A stretch of DNA of 64,000 nucleotides from Streptomyces klenkii (GCF_003626645.1 NZ_RBAM01000007.1:1-64000), one strand, 5' to 3'; positions 32,948 to 40,783 are shown, numbered from the stretch's first letter. Notes: generated from the letters alone by a model not told the origin. Numbers and translations are program-made.

Positions 32948-34247
32948 CGCGCTTCACCCCCAGGTCGTAGAGGGCCTTGTGGACGTCGAGGAGTTCGGGC
33001 GTGAGGTGCGCGTGGGCGATTGCGGCCTTGTGAGCCTCTTCGACCGTGGTCAGGTGCGAGCGGGCTCGATCCCAGCCGCCATCCGGCCCGGTGCACACGG
33101 CCACGCCCTTCTCATCCGGAGTGATCGATTGCGCGACGGCGACGGCGTCCTTGTTGAGGTCGCCGAGGGTCATTTCGGCGGTGCCTGGGTCGTTGACCCG
33201 GTGGCAGATCCGGCCGGACAGCTGGGCGCGCAGGGCGGTTACGCCGGGGCCGAGGTCAGAGCCCATCCGTTGCCCGGCGACGACCAGGTGAAGGCCGAGG
33301 GCTGCGCCGAGCTGGGCGATCCGCAGCAGCAGTACCGAGCACCGCTCCGCCTCCGCTTTCCCCTCTCTCGTGCCGTCCGACAGGTACAGCTCGGCGAGCT
33401 CATCGACCAGGGTCACGATGGGCACCGGCCGGAGCTTCTCCGGGAGGTCCCAGATCGATCGGACGCCGTGATCACGGCAGGCCTTCATGCGGAGCTTCAT
33501 CCGCGCCACCAAGGCGTCCAGTACTGCGACGGCCTCTTTGCGGCTGGTGGCGAGGGCGGAGAGGCGGACGTCGAACAGCCCGAGCTCCATACCGCCCTTG
33601 CAGTCGATCCCCACCAGGGCGACGGGCTGTGGGGCGAGTTGCGTCACGATCCGGGCGAGGAGGGTGGACTTCCCGGACTGGGTGGCGCCCACGATCAGCC
33701 AGTGAGGCACTGTGCGCAGGTTCATCACCCACGCGCCGCCGGATTCGCAGATGCCCAGCAGCGCCGACAGCAGCGGCACCCGGGCCGAGGCGAGACCGGG
33801 CTTCTGGAGCGGGTCGCCGGCCGTGGCCAGGAGGTGGACCAGGCCGCGCTCCGGTGAGGTGACCCGGACCGCGTGGACCCGCCAGGCGTGGGCCAGGGCG
33901 TCCGCGGCCTGGATGAACGGTGTTGGCGTCTGCCCCGGATGGAGCCGGACGATCAGACTCAGGCCGGTCCGGGTGGCTTTGGGGAAGGAGATCCGCGGCG
34001 CGACCAGCCGCAAGGCTTCGCCCTTGACGATCAGGTCACCGATCAGACCGCGGGCCGGGCGGGGTGAGACGGCCAGGTCGTTGAGGACAGCGACCTTCCG
34101 CCAGGTCCGTACGACGCGTAATGCGGTGATCGGGTAGCCGGTCAGGTACCAGAACCACGCCGGGTATTTCTGCCGCACGTGTGCTGCGGCGACCAGGGCC
34201 CAGGCGAGGGCGGCGAGGAGGAACGCGAGGGTGATCGGTCCCATCAC
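32934..34247 (-). CDS. traSA: FtsK/SpoIIIE-type DNA translocase TraSA (conjugative transfer)
   Basis: A 437-aa translocase of the TraB/TraSA class, which moves double-stranded DNA during Streptomyces mating. An N-terminal membrane segment is ITLAFLLAALAWALVAAAHV. Walker A is GATQSGKST at 187-195 and Walker B lies in VPIVTLVDELAELYL. The FtsK core continues with GLHLVVAGQRMGSDLGPGV and LSGRICHRVND. The C-terminal winged helix is reduced. GTG 34247 and ATG 34244 are both possible starts; the first overlaps the upstream gene's stop by GTGA. Together with rep and the GntR repressor it defines the element as conjugative. Confidence 0.93.
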   Translation of the reverse strand: MMGPITLAFLLAALAWALVAAAHVRQKYPAWFWYLTGYPITALRVVRTWRKVAVLNDLAVSPRPARGLIGDLIVKGEALRLVAPRISFPKATRTGLSLIVRLHPGQTPTPFIQAADALAHAWRVHAVRVTSPERGLVHLLATAGDPLQKPGLASARVPLLSALLGICESGGAWVMNLRTVPHWLIVGATQSGKSTLLARIVTQLAPQPVALVGIDCKGGMELGLFDVRLSALATSRKEAVAVLDALVARMKLRMKACRDHGVRSIWDLPEKLRPVPIVTLVDELAELYLSDGTREGKAEAERCSVLLLRIAQLGAALGLHLVVAGQRMGSDLGPGVTALRAQLSGRICHRVNDPGTAEMTLGDLNKDAVAVAQSITPDEKGVAVCTGPDGGWDRARSHLTTVEEAHKAAIAHAHLTPELLDVHKALYDLGVKRDAGQ

Positions 34248-34612
34248 GCACCCCCGGTCTTACCCGCCGGAGCGGACGCCGCAGCAGCCGTGGTGGTGGG
34301 TGCGGGGGTGATCGCGTTGGCGCGGAAGCTGATCCCGTGCCGGTCGCCCATCGCCCAGGCGAACGCTTCCAGTCCGGTCAGGCGCACTTCGACGCCTTCC
34401 ACGACGCCTTTCGGTTCGCCGGCCACGGCGACTTCGATCACGGAGACGCGGCGCCCGTCCTGCCGGACCATGACGCCGACGGTCCAGATGGTGTTGCCCT
34501 CCCGGTCGCGCTTCACCTCCTTGTTCTGGTCCAGGCCGGTCATCTTCGGTTCCGGGGCGACAGCGCAGCGCAGTACGCCGAGCCGGGTTGTGTCCACAGG
34601 GATGGACTGCAT
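34244..34612 (-). CDS. Conserved protein of Streptomyces plasmids and AICEs, unknown function
   Basis: A 122-aa protein beginning MQSIPVDTTRLGVLRCAVAP with a central block EVKRDREGNTIWTVGVMVRQ and VSVIEVAVAGEPKGVVEGVE, ending in an Ala/Thr-rich tail. I know this type from the position just before traSA in many actinobacterial integrative elements, where it has no assigned function; the small beta-rich fold suggests a regulatory or nucleic-acid-binding role. ATG 34612 has GGGAGG 9 bases upstream. Confidence 0.7.
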   Translation of the reverse strand: MQSIPVDTTRLGVLRCAVAPEPKMTGLDQNKEVKRDREGNTIWTVGVMVRQDGRRVSVIEVAVAGEPKGVVEGVEVRLTGLEAFAWAMGDRHGISFRANAITPAPTTTAAAASAPAGKTGGA

Positions 34613-34643
34613 GAGGTGGGGCCTCCCAGGCCACTCAGGACAC

Positions 34644-34684
34644 CCTCTCGCGATCACGAGAGGACGTCACTCGTCCTTACGAGT
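34644..34684. promoter_or_regulatory. Palindromic operators between the transfer operon and the GntR repressor
   Basis: Two perfect palindromes sit side by side: CCTCTCG-N6-CGAGAGG (34644-34663) and ACTCGT-CCTT-ACGAGT (34669-34684). The ACGAGT half recurs at 34731-34736. They lie between divergent operons, where KorSA-type repressors act on both. The second has the size of a GntR-family operator. Confidence 0.6.
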
Positions 34685-34785
34685 TATGAGTGTGGGGCCC
34701 TACCGACCCGCAGTGCAAGTACTTATGCTGACGAGTGATGACGCTCGTATGACGTGACGTTCAGGTTGAGACGAAGGGTCCGCAT

Positions 34786-35562
34786 ATGTCGGAGATCCAG
34801 CGCCCCGGGGCGCTCTACCAGCAGGTCGCAGCAGCGATCCGCGACGCGATCCTCGCCGGGGAGTTCCCGCCCGGAGCCTCGCTCCCCTCCGAGGCCCAGC
34901 TCATCCAGCGGTACGGGGTCTCCCGTCCCACCGTCCGCAACGCCGTCTCCGCCCTCCGCGCCGAGGGGCTGATCGACGTCCAGCATGGCAAGGGCAGCTT
35001 TGTCCGTGCCACCGGCCAGCCGGTCGTCACCGTCGAGCGCCGCATCACCCGCACCGCAGCGGGGCGCTTCGCCACGCACGATGGGGTGGAGTGGGAGCAG
35101 GCTGAGGAGCCGAGCGTTCACCGTACAGAGACGACCGCCGCGACCGGCCGTGCGCTGGGGTTGGGGGAGGGGGAGGAGATGTTCGGGTGCGACCGGCTGC
35201 TGACCGACCCCGCTACCGGGGCCCGCGCGCTGCACCGGGTGTTGATCCCGCTCGCGACAGCCGAAGGCACCCCGCTCGCCCAGGCCCCGGACACCGAGCC
35301 GGCCGCAGCCTACGAGCTCCTCACCGCGGCCGGGCACACGCTGACGTGGACCGAAACCGTCCAGGCACGGATGCCGCTACCGGATGAGCGCACCGCGTTG
35401 CAGATCCCCGACGCCACCCCGATCCTGCACACCACCCGCATCACCCGCGGCACCGACGATCAGCCCTTGCTCCTGGAGGAGTTGCGCATCAGCGCCGACC
35501 GCGCTCAGGTCGCCTACCGCATCACTGCCGAGAAGGCCCCCGCGCGCCGCGCCCACGCATGA
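34786..35562 (+). CDS. GntR-family (HutC type) repressor, KorSA-like
   Basis: A 258-aa regulator with an N-terminal winged helix (YQQVAAAIRDAILAGEFPPG, LPSEAQLIQRYGVSRPTVRN) and a C-terminal UTRA ligand domain (about 85-245). In pSAM2 the homologous KorSA silences pra and so blocks replication and transfer while the element is integrated. Here it is divergent from the tra-rep operon with palindromic sites between, so the same silencing role is likely. GAAGGG lies 6 bases before the ATG. Confidence 0.88.
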   Translation: MSEIQRPGALYQQVAAAIRDAILAGEFPPGASLPSEAQLIQRYGVSRPTVRNAVSALRAEGLIDVQHGKGSFVRATGQPVVTVERRITRTAAGRFATHDGVEWEQAEEPSVHRTETTAATGRALGLGEGEEMFGCDRLLTDPATGARALHRVLIPLATAEGTPLAQAPDTEPAAAYELLTAAGHTLTWTETVQARMPLPDERTALQIPDATPILHTTRITRGTDDQPLLLEELRISADRAQVAYRITAEKAPARRAHA

Positions 35563-36177
35563 GGCGCCGAGAGGTGATCGGTCGAAATCTTCTTCACTTC
35601 CTCAAGGGCGCGCCGTTGGCGCGCCGGGCGGCGTCGGACGCCCCGGCGGGCTGCGGCCTGACGGCCGGTCCCGCCGGACGCCCACGCCACCCACGCACAC
35701 CCGCAGGCCCGCCACGGCGTGAAGAGACGGCGAGCACCCGGCCCCAGCGCGACACGACGCCGGATCTTCGACCTTCCGTCAACGCCAGCCGCGGTCAGCA
35801 AGGGCGCACCGGGAACCGGATGACCGTCGACCGCGGACCGGCCGGGGCAGAGGGTCTGTGGCTTGGCTCGCTTCGCGTGCGGCGCCGTCGCTGCCTGCGG
35901 GAGGGGGACAGCAGCATCGCCGCGGAGTCTCGGGTGGTACCGGCCGTGACGTGGAGAAAAACATCGGCATAGTGGCCGGGGCCGGAACGTGGCGCAGGTG
36001 CACACGTGGCGGGTGATCGTCCGGCCGCCCCGCCATCGTGGCTGACTGTCGGTGGTGCCGGCTGACAAGGGCCACAGTCAGGGCATTTCCTGCGGATCAC
36101 CTCGCTGACCAGATGAAGATGGCGGCGAGGTGGAGTAAGGAAACGGCCTAGGCGTTCGATCGAGTCAGGGCCACTGC
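35563..36177. other. Gene-free stretch after the repressor; possible element-specific DNA region
   Basis: These 615 bases hold no frame that looks coding. A GGCGCGCC-GTT-GGCGCGCC hairpin (35607-35625) lies just after the GntR gene and may terminate it. The remainder has high G+C and no clear repeats. Origin or transfer (clt) sequences of such elements are often in gene-free DNA near the repressor, but I see no motif that proves it. Confidence 0.5.
36097..36150 (-). pseudogene. Possible C-terminal scrap of an IS transposase
   Basis: On the minus strand the frame closing at 36097 reads AVSLLHLAAIFIWSAR then stop. This Leu/Ala/Ile-rich ending resembles the last helix of IS5-family DDE transposases. 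A stop codon lies just upstream in the same frame and no other part of a transposase is present, so it is at best a fossil. Confidence 0.3.
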
Positions 36178-36444
36178 CTATTCCTTGATCGCCTTGTTCA
36201 GGATCTTGGCAATCTTGCCCTTGTAACCGTTCACGGTGCTCTTGATCACCGGCCCGGCAAACGCCCTGTACTGAGACGGGATCGGGAGTTCGAGCTTCCA
36301 GTTGACGAAGCCGATGGGGTCATCCTTCACCGCCTTGACGACCCCCACGGGGTCTGGCCGGTCGGCTGCGTGCGCTGTTCCGGTCATCGTCATTGCGGCC
36401 CCGGCGAGGGCGAGAGCTGTAAGTACACGCTTGGCGCTGTTCAT
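36178..36444 (-). CDS. Small secreted protein, unknown function
   Basis: An 88-aa precursor: MNSAKRVLTALALAGAAMTM carries a Sec signal peptide with cleavage after AHA at about residue 27. The mature part of about 61 residues (ADRPDPVGVVKAVKDDPIGF, then VNWKLELPIPSQYRAFAGP and a Lys-rich KGKIAKILNKAIKE end) is small, basic and has no cysteine. It could be an amphipathic, membrane-active or cell-wall peptide, but I do not recognise a family. No strong ribosome site precedes ATG 36444. Confidence 0.65.
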   Translation of the reverse strand: MNSAKRVLTALALAGAAMTMTGTAHAADRPDPVGVVKAVKDDPIGFVNWKLELPIPSQYRAFAGPVIKSTVNGYKGKIAKILNKAIKE

Positions 36445-36908
36445 GCGCTGCCAACGATCTTGACCCATGTGGGTCACGCACGAATCACATACCTGGGACG
36501 ACGTCGTAGGCCAACCCGGCAAGATCCGAAAGAGACGGCCCAAGCCAATCACCACCACCTCGACCCCGCCGACTGCAACCTGCTGAGTGGCACGGCTACG
36601 CACGGCGGCACACATGGCGGGTGATCCGCCGACCGTCGGCACCGTCGTTGCGCGCATCAAGGAGGCCAGCAGCGGGGGGACAGGTGGGGGGCGCGGCTCC
36701 GGTGGTCGAGCTGTGCGGCCGGTGGGAGGCCGGGCGCCGTACTCCCACCGTCACGGATGCGGGCGCGTAAGGAGACCGCACCCTCCGGCCCTGGGCTGAG
36801 GGGGAGCGGGCAGCTGCCGCGATGTGGCTGAGCCCGTCATGGGCGCGTCCGCTCAGCCGATCACCATCGTGGCCGAGCGTCCGCCTGCCCCTGGCCGGTA
36901 GCTGAGAC
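36445..36908. other. Gene-free stretch, possibly decayed
   Basis: The 464 bases between the secreted protein gene and the next small gene contain only short overlapping frames. One + strand frame near 36700-36770 reads like the tail of a helix-turn-helix protein (CGRWEAGRRTPTVTDAG) before a stop, which hints at gene remnants. A GACCCATGTGGGTC palindrome lies at about 36462-36475. Confidence 0.4.
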
Positions 36909-37178
36909 TCACGCCGCCAGCGGCTCCGGACCGCCCCTGCGCACCAGCTCTGCCACGGCCCGTACGGTCTCCGCCGACCACAGCAGCCGCACCACCCCCG
37001 ACCCGTCCGCCGCCGACCGGGCCGTAGCCCGCGCACCGTCCAGCGGCACTCCGGCCACGGTCAGCGCCGACACTAAGTCCGCCGCCGCATCCGTCGCCTC
37101 ACGCCAGCCGGCCACGTAGTCCACCCCGCGCACCCACGTCACGTCATCCGGGTCGAACTCCTCGACGCCGAACCCCAT
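36909..37178 (-). CDS. Hypothetical small protein of the element
   Basis: An 89-aa acidic protein starting MGFGVEEFDPDDVTWVRGVD, with a helical middle (EATDAAADLVSALTVAGVPL) and a C-terminal VVRLLWSAETVRAVAELVRR. I do not recognise it. AAGGAGG lies 11 bases before ATG 37178; a GTG at 37187 is in frame but too close to that site. Two strong hairpins lie upstream of it, so its mRNA leader may be structured. Confidence 0.6.
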   Translation of the reverse strand: MGFGVEEFDPDDVTWVRGVDYVAGWREATDAAADLVSALTVAGVPLDGARATARSAADGSGVVRLLWSAETVRAVAELVRRGGPEPLAA

Positions 37179-37249
37179 CTGACCCACACCCTCCTTGAGA
37201 ACTGGACTGATACCAAGTGGGGTTCATGGCGCTGACACACGGCGACCAC

Positions 37250-37390
37250 CCCGGTACCATCGGCACCGGGGATCTTGAAGGTCTCCCGCCGGACCACCCC
37301 CGAGCCCGCCAGGTGAACGGGGTGGTCCGGCTTTTCTGTTCGCTTGTTGTGCACGGTCCTGCTCCCGCTCGTGAAACGGGAGCAGGACCG
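37250..37390. repeat. Three consecutive strong hairpins
   Basis: CCCCGGTACC/GGCACCGGGG at about 37251-37272 (one wobble), CCGGACCACCCC (37289-37300) / GGGGTGGTCCGG (37319-37330) followed by CTTTTCTG, and CGGTCCTGCTCCCG (37354-37367) with its perfect complement at 37377-37390. The middle one looks like a + strand terminator although no + strand gene precedes it. The cluster could be an origin, a structured leader of the minus-strand gene or a small RNA. Confidence 0.6.
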
Positions 37391-37515
37391 CAGGCGGCGG
37401 TAGACCCGAAGACCACCGCCTTCCCCTCAGGGTGTCGGGGGAGCCGCAGTACCCACAGCGGCCGAGGAACGGCGACCGCTATGAGCCCTGACCCTGAGGA
37501 GACCAGAGGGGGAAG

Positions 37516-37575
37516 GCTGCCGGACCCTCCCAGGCTGGGCAGCCTCCGCCCCGTCTATGGGGGCGCCTGCCCTCC
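37516..37575 (+). repeat. Direct repeat, copy 1 (about 60 bp, diverged)
   Basis: Starts GCTGCCGGACCCTCCC and contains CGCCCCGTCTATG (37547-37559) and GCCTGCCCTCCC. The same pattern with the same spacing recurs at 37840-37899. Both copies lie immediately after small minus-strand genes. Confidence 0.65.
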
Positions 37576-37592
37576 CCGCTCGCCCCGGCCTT

Positions 37593-37739
37593 TCACGGAG
37601 CATCCCGGTACATGGCATCAGCCAGGCCGGGATCAACATGGAACTTGATCAAGGCCCATTGGTAGAACCAGTACCAGCTCTCATCCACCCGCCCCAGGAC
37701 GTGCAGTGCGACCCGTCGAGCTGTCGACGTCAGTGTCAT
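37593..37739 (-). CDS. Small protein rich in Trp and Tyr, unknown function
   Basis: A 48-aa frame with a good ribosome site (GGAGAAGG, 5 bases before the ATG). It reads MTLTSTARRVALHVLGRVD then ESWYWFYQWALIKFHVDP and ends MYRDAP. The aromatic helix in the middle could associate with the membrane. It is too short for normal gene calling and lies in the same direction as the operon to its right. Confidence 0.5.
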   Translation of the reverse strand: MTLTSTARRVALHVLGRVDESWYWFYQWALIKFHVDPGLADAMYRDAP

Positions 37740-37772
37740 TACTGCCTTCTCCACGTGTAGCTCATCGCGTGC

Positions 37773-37813
37773 GGCCCGGCCCCTGGCTGCGTATGTCGCT
37801 CAAAGGCCGGGCC
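37773..37813. terminator. Hairpin after the 54-residue gene
   Basis: GGCCCGGCC (37773-37781) pairs perfectly with GGCCGGGCC (37805-37813) around a 23-base loop. It lies 65 bases beyond the end of the four-gene minus-strand group and may terminate it. Confidence 0.5.
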
Positions 37814-37839
37814 GCTGGCAGCGGCTGAAGCAGGCAACC

Positions 37840-37899
37840 GCTGCCGGACCCTCCCCGACGGGCGGTCCTCGCCCCGTCTATGAGGGGGCTTGCCCTTCC
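37840..37899 (+). repeat. Direct repeat, copy 2 (about 60 bp, diverged)
   Basis: GCTGCCGGACCCTCCC at 37840-37855 and CGCCCCGTCTATG at 37870-37882 repeat copy 1 at 37516-37575. The GTCTATG part contains the stop codon of the 54-residue minus-strand gene. Confidence 0.65.
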
Positions 37900-38042
37900 T
37901 GTCGTTGCCGAGCTACGCGATCAAGGATCCGCCGCAACGCGGCTTCGCTCTCCTCACGCGTCACCGGCCGCAGGCGCAGACGGAGGCCTTTCAGCACCTC
38001 ATCCAGCCGCTGCTCCGAGATGCGCGTTCGGGCCGCCGTCAT
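37878..38042 (-). CDS. Small helical protein, unknown function
   Basis: A 54-aa charged, helical protein (ARTRISEQRLDEVLKGLRLR, then PVTREESEAALRRILDRVAR). Its ATG overlaps the stop of the preceding gene by ATGA, which is good evidence that it is translated. It is the third member of an ATPase-led operon. No family recognised. Confidence 0.6.
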   Translation of the reverse strand: MTAARTRISEQRLDEVLKGLRLRLRPVTREESEAALRRILDRVARQRQEGQAPS

Positions 38043-38245
38043 CGCCTCAGCTGACGCCAGTGCAACGACGTCTGGACTTCGTCCGTCGGCTCCAGGCGCA
38101 AGGGAGATCCGGTCTTGAAGACCAGCACCAACTCCGTACCGCGCGACGTCTCCAAGCTGCGGATGTCTTTGATCTCGCGGATGTCGCCGCTGAGGCTCAC
38201 CATGTCACCTCGCCGCAGCTCTGTAGCTTTCAAGCGCGCCATCAT
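38039..38245 (-). CDS. Small beta-rich protein, unknown function
   Basis: A 68-aa protein (MARLKATELRRGDMVSLSGD, then IREIKDIRSLETSRGTELVL) with the look of a small beta-barrel domain. It overlaps both neighbours by ATGA, so the ATPase, this gene and the 54-residue gene form a tightly coupled operon. ATG 38245 and 38242 are both possible. Proteins of this kind accompany RsbW-like ATPases in Streptomyces accessory regions; function unknown. Confidence 0.65.
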   Translation of the reverse strand: MMARLKATELRRGDMVSLSGDIREIKDIRSLETSRGTELVLVFKTGSPLRLEPTDEVQTSLHWRQLRR

Positions 38246-38811
38246 TCGCCCCCTTCGTGGGTGCCGTTGCCGAGGCGGTCAGAGCCGAGGTCGAAGCGGC
38301 AGACCACGGTCTTCCCGCCCTGCTCCCCGGGCGCCCACCACAGGGCGTCAACCAGGCTCTGAACCATCAGCAGGCCTCGCCCCGAATCGGGAAGCACAGC
38401 CTCAGGGAGGTCTCCCACCAGCGCAGGCGAGAAGACCTCTCCCATGGGGAGCATCGGGGGGCTGGAGTCTTCATCAGTCACTTCAATGAAGGTCCACTTG
38501 GGCCAGCTCCGGAAGGCGACGTCGATGCGCCTCGGCGCACCGGGCTTGGTGAGGCACTCGTCCGGGGTGGTGTGCTGGACGACGTTGGCGATGAGCTCCG
38601 AGACGACCGCCCGGGCGTCGCCCGCCCGGCTGTGCAGCCCCCAGTCCCGGAAGGTGGTTTGTGCCATGTCGCGCGCCGCCTTGGCCGCGTCAGGGGACTC
38701 GGCGAAGAGCGTCAAGGCCCGGAAGCGCTGCGCGAGTGCGACTGATCTTGTCTCGTTCGAATCGAGTACCGGGAGGGCCCTCGCCGAACGGGACAACCGT
38801 GTTGGGTCCAT
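38242..38811 (-). CDS. ATP-binding protein, RsbW/SpoIIAB-like
   Basis: A 189-aa HATPase_c protein: N box AVVSELIANVVQHTTPDE, G1 box FIEVTDEDSSPPML and G2 box DSGRGLLMVQSLVDALWW, ending EQGGKTVVCRFDL. This is the streptomycete anti-sigma/serine kinase type. ATG 38811 has GGAGG 6 bases upstream. With two small coupled genes downstream and an XRE regulator upstream, it forms the kind of regulator-plus-ATPase set often seen in accessory regions. Its targets are unknown. Confidence 0.85.
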   Translation of the reverse strand: MDPTRLSRSARALPVLDSNETRSVALAQRFRALTLFAESPDAAKAARDMAQTTFRDWGLHSRAGDARAVVSELIANVVQHTTPDECLTKPGAPRRIDVAFRSWPKWTFIEVTDEDSSPPMLPMGEVFSPALVGDLPEAVLPDSGRGLLMVQSLVDALWWAPGEQGGKTVVCRFDLGSDRLGNGTHEGGE

Positions 38812-38872
38812 CACTGGCCTCCGAAGTCACGGAAGTTCGACTGGTGTGACCGTAGGCCTGGAACGGTGAGCA

Positions 38873-38895
38873 AACCCTGAAAAAAATTCAGGGTT
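38873..38895. terminator. Hairpin between the XRE and ATPase genes
   Basis: AACCCTGAA (38873-38881) pairs perfectly with TTCAGGGTT (38887-38895) across a loop of five A. It lies 28 bases after the XRE stop on the minus strand and could terminate that gene, or act as an operator for the ATPase operon. Confidence 0.55.
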
Positions 38896-38922
38896 AATCG
38901 TTTAACTTGCCTTGTCTGGCTT

Positions 38923-40149
38923 CTACTTAACGGCGCCCAGTCGCACGGCCAGCTCTTGCATGTCTCGTCGCTGGCTGCGCTTGCGCAGCCTCTTGGCCAG
39001 GTCGCGAGCGAACTCGTGTGCGCGGATCTGCTCCGGTGCCTTCTGGAACGCTCGTTTCAGGTTGTCCACGGCGTCATCTGTCCGTCCGGCTTCACCGAAG
39101 GCTCTGGCGATGTCGAGTCGTAGTCGTGCTTGGCGCTCGACGGGCAGACCAGGCCCGACGCCCCTCATGTCTGACGCTATGGCGACGGCCGACCCGATGT
39201 CCTCGAACTCCAGGGCCGTCGCCAGCCGGTGGATCTTCACGTTGGCGGGCCCGAAGGAGGTCCACATCTCGTTGCGGTCGCTACCCAGCCGGTCCGCGGC
39301 GTCCTGCGCTTTGGCCAGCATCTCGTTCGTCAACGACTGATCCGCCTGATCTTCGATGCGGGCTGCTGCCACGGCACCGTTGAGGAACAGCGTCCCGTAC
39401 ACGGACAGTGCCAAGGGGGACGACGTCCACCAGCCCGAGGGCACTTCTCCCGGCGCCGTCAGGGTGACGCGCACAGCATCCTCAGGCAAGCCGGCGCCCA
39501 ACTGGACGTGTGCAACGCCACGGCGCAGCGTCATCACGACGGCTGGATCGCCCAATTCATCGGCCGCGACGTCTCCCTCGTCGACAGCCTTCCACGCCAG
39601 GTTGGTCTCCCCGAGCTTACGAAGGTAGACCGCAGCGAGGTGCAAGGTCAGCGCGAATCCGCGGAGCGCCTCGTCCTTCTGCGGCCCGGCCGAGAAGGTG
39701 TGCACTGCGAGACGTGAGTCCGCCAGCAGATCGGGGAGCTTGGAGCCGAGGTTGGCGTACTCCGACGCTTGATAGAGCTCCCAGGCTTGGCCGACCTGGG
39801 CCGACATCCGTTCGAGGCGAGGAACTTCCCGGTTGTCGAACAAAGACCCGGACAGCCGGCGTGACTGCATGAGCGCAGCTCGGATGACCGGCACGCTCGC
39901 CCGATGCCCGTCTTGGTCCTCCAAGAGCGTCGGTGAACCCTGGAGGTCCTCCACGTGGACTCGCAAGGCCTCAGCGATACTCGTCAGCTGCTTGACGCTG
40001 TTGACCGAGAGACGGTCGGTTTCGACCCTGTACACCCAGTTCTCGGAGCGGTTCAACAGTTGCCCGAGCTCCGACTGGGTCAGCTTCCGCCGCTTCCGGT
40101 AGAACCTCACGCGTTCGCCGAACGTGAGGTGATCGCTCATGCCCCGCAT
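38923..40149 (-). CDS. XRE-family helix-turn-helix regulator with TPR-like C-terminus
   Basis: A 408-aa regulator. The N-terminal HTH (RVRFYRKRRKLTQSELGQLL then NRSENWVYRVETDRLSVNSV) is a standard Cro/C1 domain. Residues about 100-400 form repeated helical pairs (ADSRLAVHTFSAGPQKDEAL, TNLAWKAVDEGDVAADELGD, RLDIARAFGEAGRTDDAVDN) of the tetratricopeptide type, as in streptomycete regulators that sense peptides or partner proteins. ATG 40149 has GGGGAGGG 5 bases upstream. It is divergent from the Nudix gene and precedes the ATPase operon on its own strand. Confidence 0.85.
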   Translation of the reverse strand: MRGMSDHLTFGERVRFYRKRRKLTQSELGQLLNRSENWVYRVETDRLSVNSVKQLTSIAEALRVHVEDLQGSPTLLEDQDGHRASVPVIRAALMQSRRLSGSLFDNREVPRLERMSAQVGQAWELYQASEYANLGSKLPDLLADSRLAVHTFSAGPQKDEALRGFALTLHLAAVYLRKLGETNLAWKAVDEGDVAADELGDPAVVMTLRRGVAHVQLGAGLPEDAVRVTLTAPGEVPSGWWTSSPLALSVYGTLFLNGAVAAARIEDQADQSLTNEMLAKAQDAADRLGSDRNEMWTSFGPANVKIHRLATALEFEDIGSAVAIASDMRGVGPGLPVERQARLRLDIARAFGEAGRTDDAVDNLKRAFQKAPEQIRAHEFARDLAKRLRKRSQRRDMQELAVRLGAVK

Positions 40150-40255
40150 CGTTGCCCTCCCCGGCTACGTCGGATCGAGTGTCACACGCTGCATCGTGCA
40201 ACGACAGGAGATCCCATCGCTCCGAGGCGGGAAGTTGACTCATTAGGCTCGCCGC

Positions 40256-40729
40256 ATGACGGAGACAGAGCAAGACCGGCGACCCGCCCGCCCCCGCATG
40301 GCAGCGGGCGCGTTGTTCTTCAACGACAAGGGGCACGTGCTCTTGGTCCGCCCCTCGTACAAGCCCAAGTGGGAGATCCCCGGCGGATACATCGAAGAAG
40401 GGGAGTCCCCTCTGGCCGCGTGCCGTCGGGAGGTGGAGGAGGAGCTGGGGATCACGCCGGCTATCGGCCCGCTCCTGGTCGTGGACTGGGCACCGAACGA
40501 CGCCGAAGGCGACAAGGTCCTGTACGTCTTCGATGGCGACGAGCTGCAGCCGGAGGACCTGAACGCGATCAGGCCCGACGGTGATGAGGTCCTCGCCGCC
40601 GAGTTCCATCCGGCGGACGCCGTCGAACAGCTACTGATTCCGAGGCTCGCCCGCCGCGTGAAGCAAGCGATCATGGCTCGTGGGCAGGCCCATCCGCAGT
40701 ACCTCGAACACGGCGAGCCAGTGACGTAA
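40256..40729 (+). CDS. Nudix hydrolase
   Basis: A 157-aa enzyme with a perfect Nudix box, GGYIEEGESPLAACRREV followed by EEELG, at about 43-65, so it should hydrolyse a nucleoside diphosphate linked to another group with magnesium. Nudix genes are regular members of AICEs; in pSAM2 a Nudix protein is encoded near the transfer genes and its role is unclear. A TAGGCT -10 at 40244-40249 lies only 6 bases before the ATG, so the mRNA is probably leaderless or nearly so. The preceding TTGACT at 40235-40240 is too close to be its -35. Confidence 0.88.
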   Translation: MTETEQDRRPARPRMAAGALFFNDKGHVLLVRPSYKPKWEIPGGYIEEGESPLAACRREVEEELGITPAIGPLLVVDWAPNDAEGDKVLYVFDGDELQPEDLNAIRPDGDEVLAAEFHPADAVEQLLIPRLARRVKQAIMARGQAHPQYLEHGEPVT

Positions 40730-40783
40730 GGCATAGAGATGCCCTGGCGCCAGGGATAAAGCCCAGAATTATTCGTGGGGCCG

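Noticed and set aside
35559..35972. 137-codon frame after the GntR gene
   Set aside because: Irregular composition, contains a GGCGCGCC hairpin and no family resemblance; treated as non-coding.
37217..37648. 143-codon + strand frame across the hairpin cluster
   Set aside because: It runs through three hairpins and a repeat copy and has no coding character.
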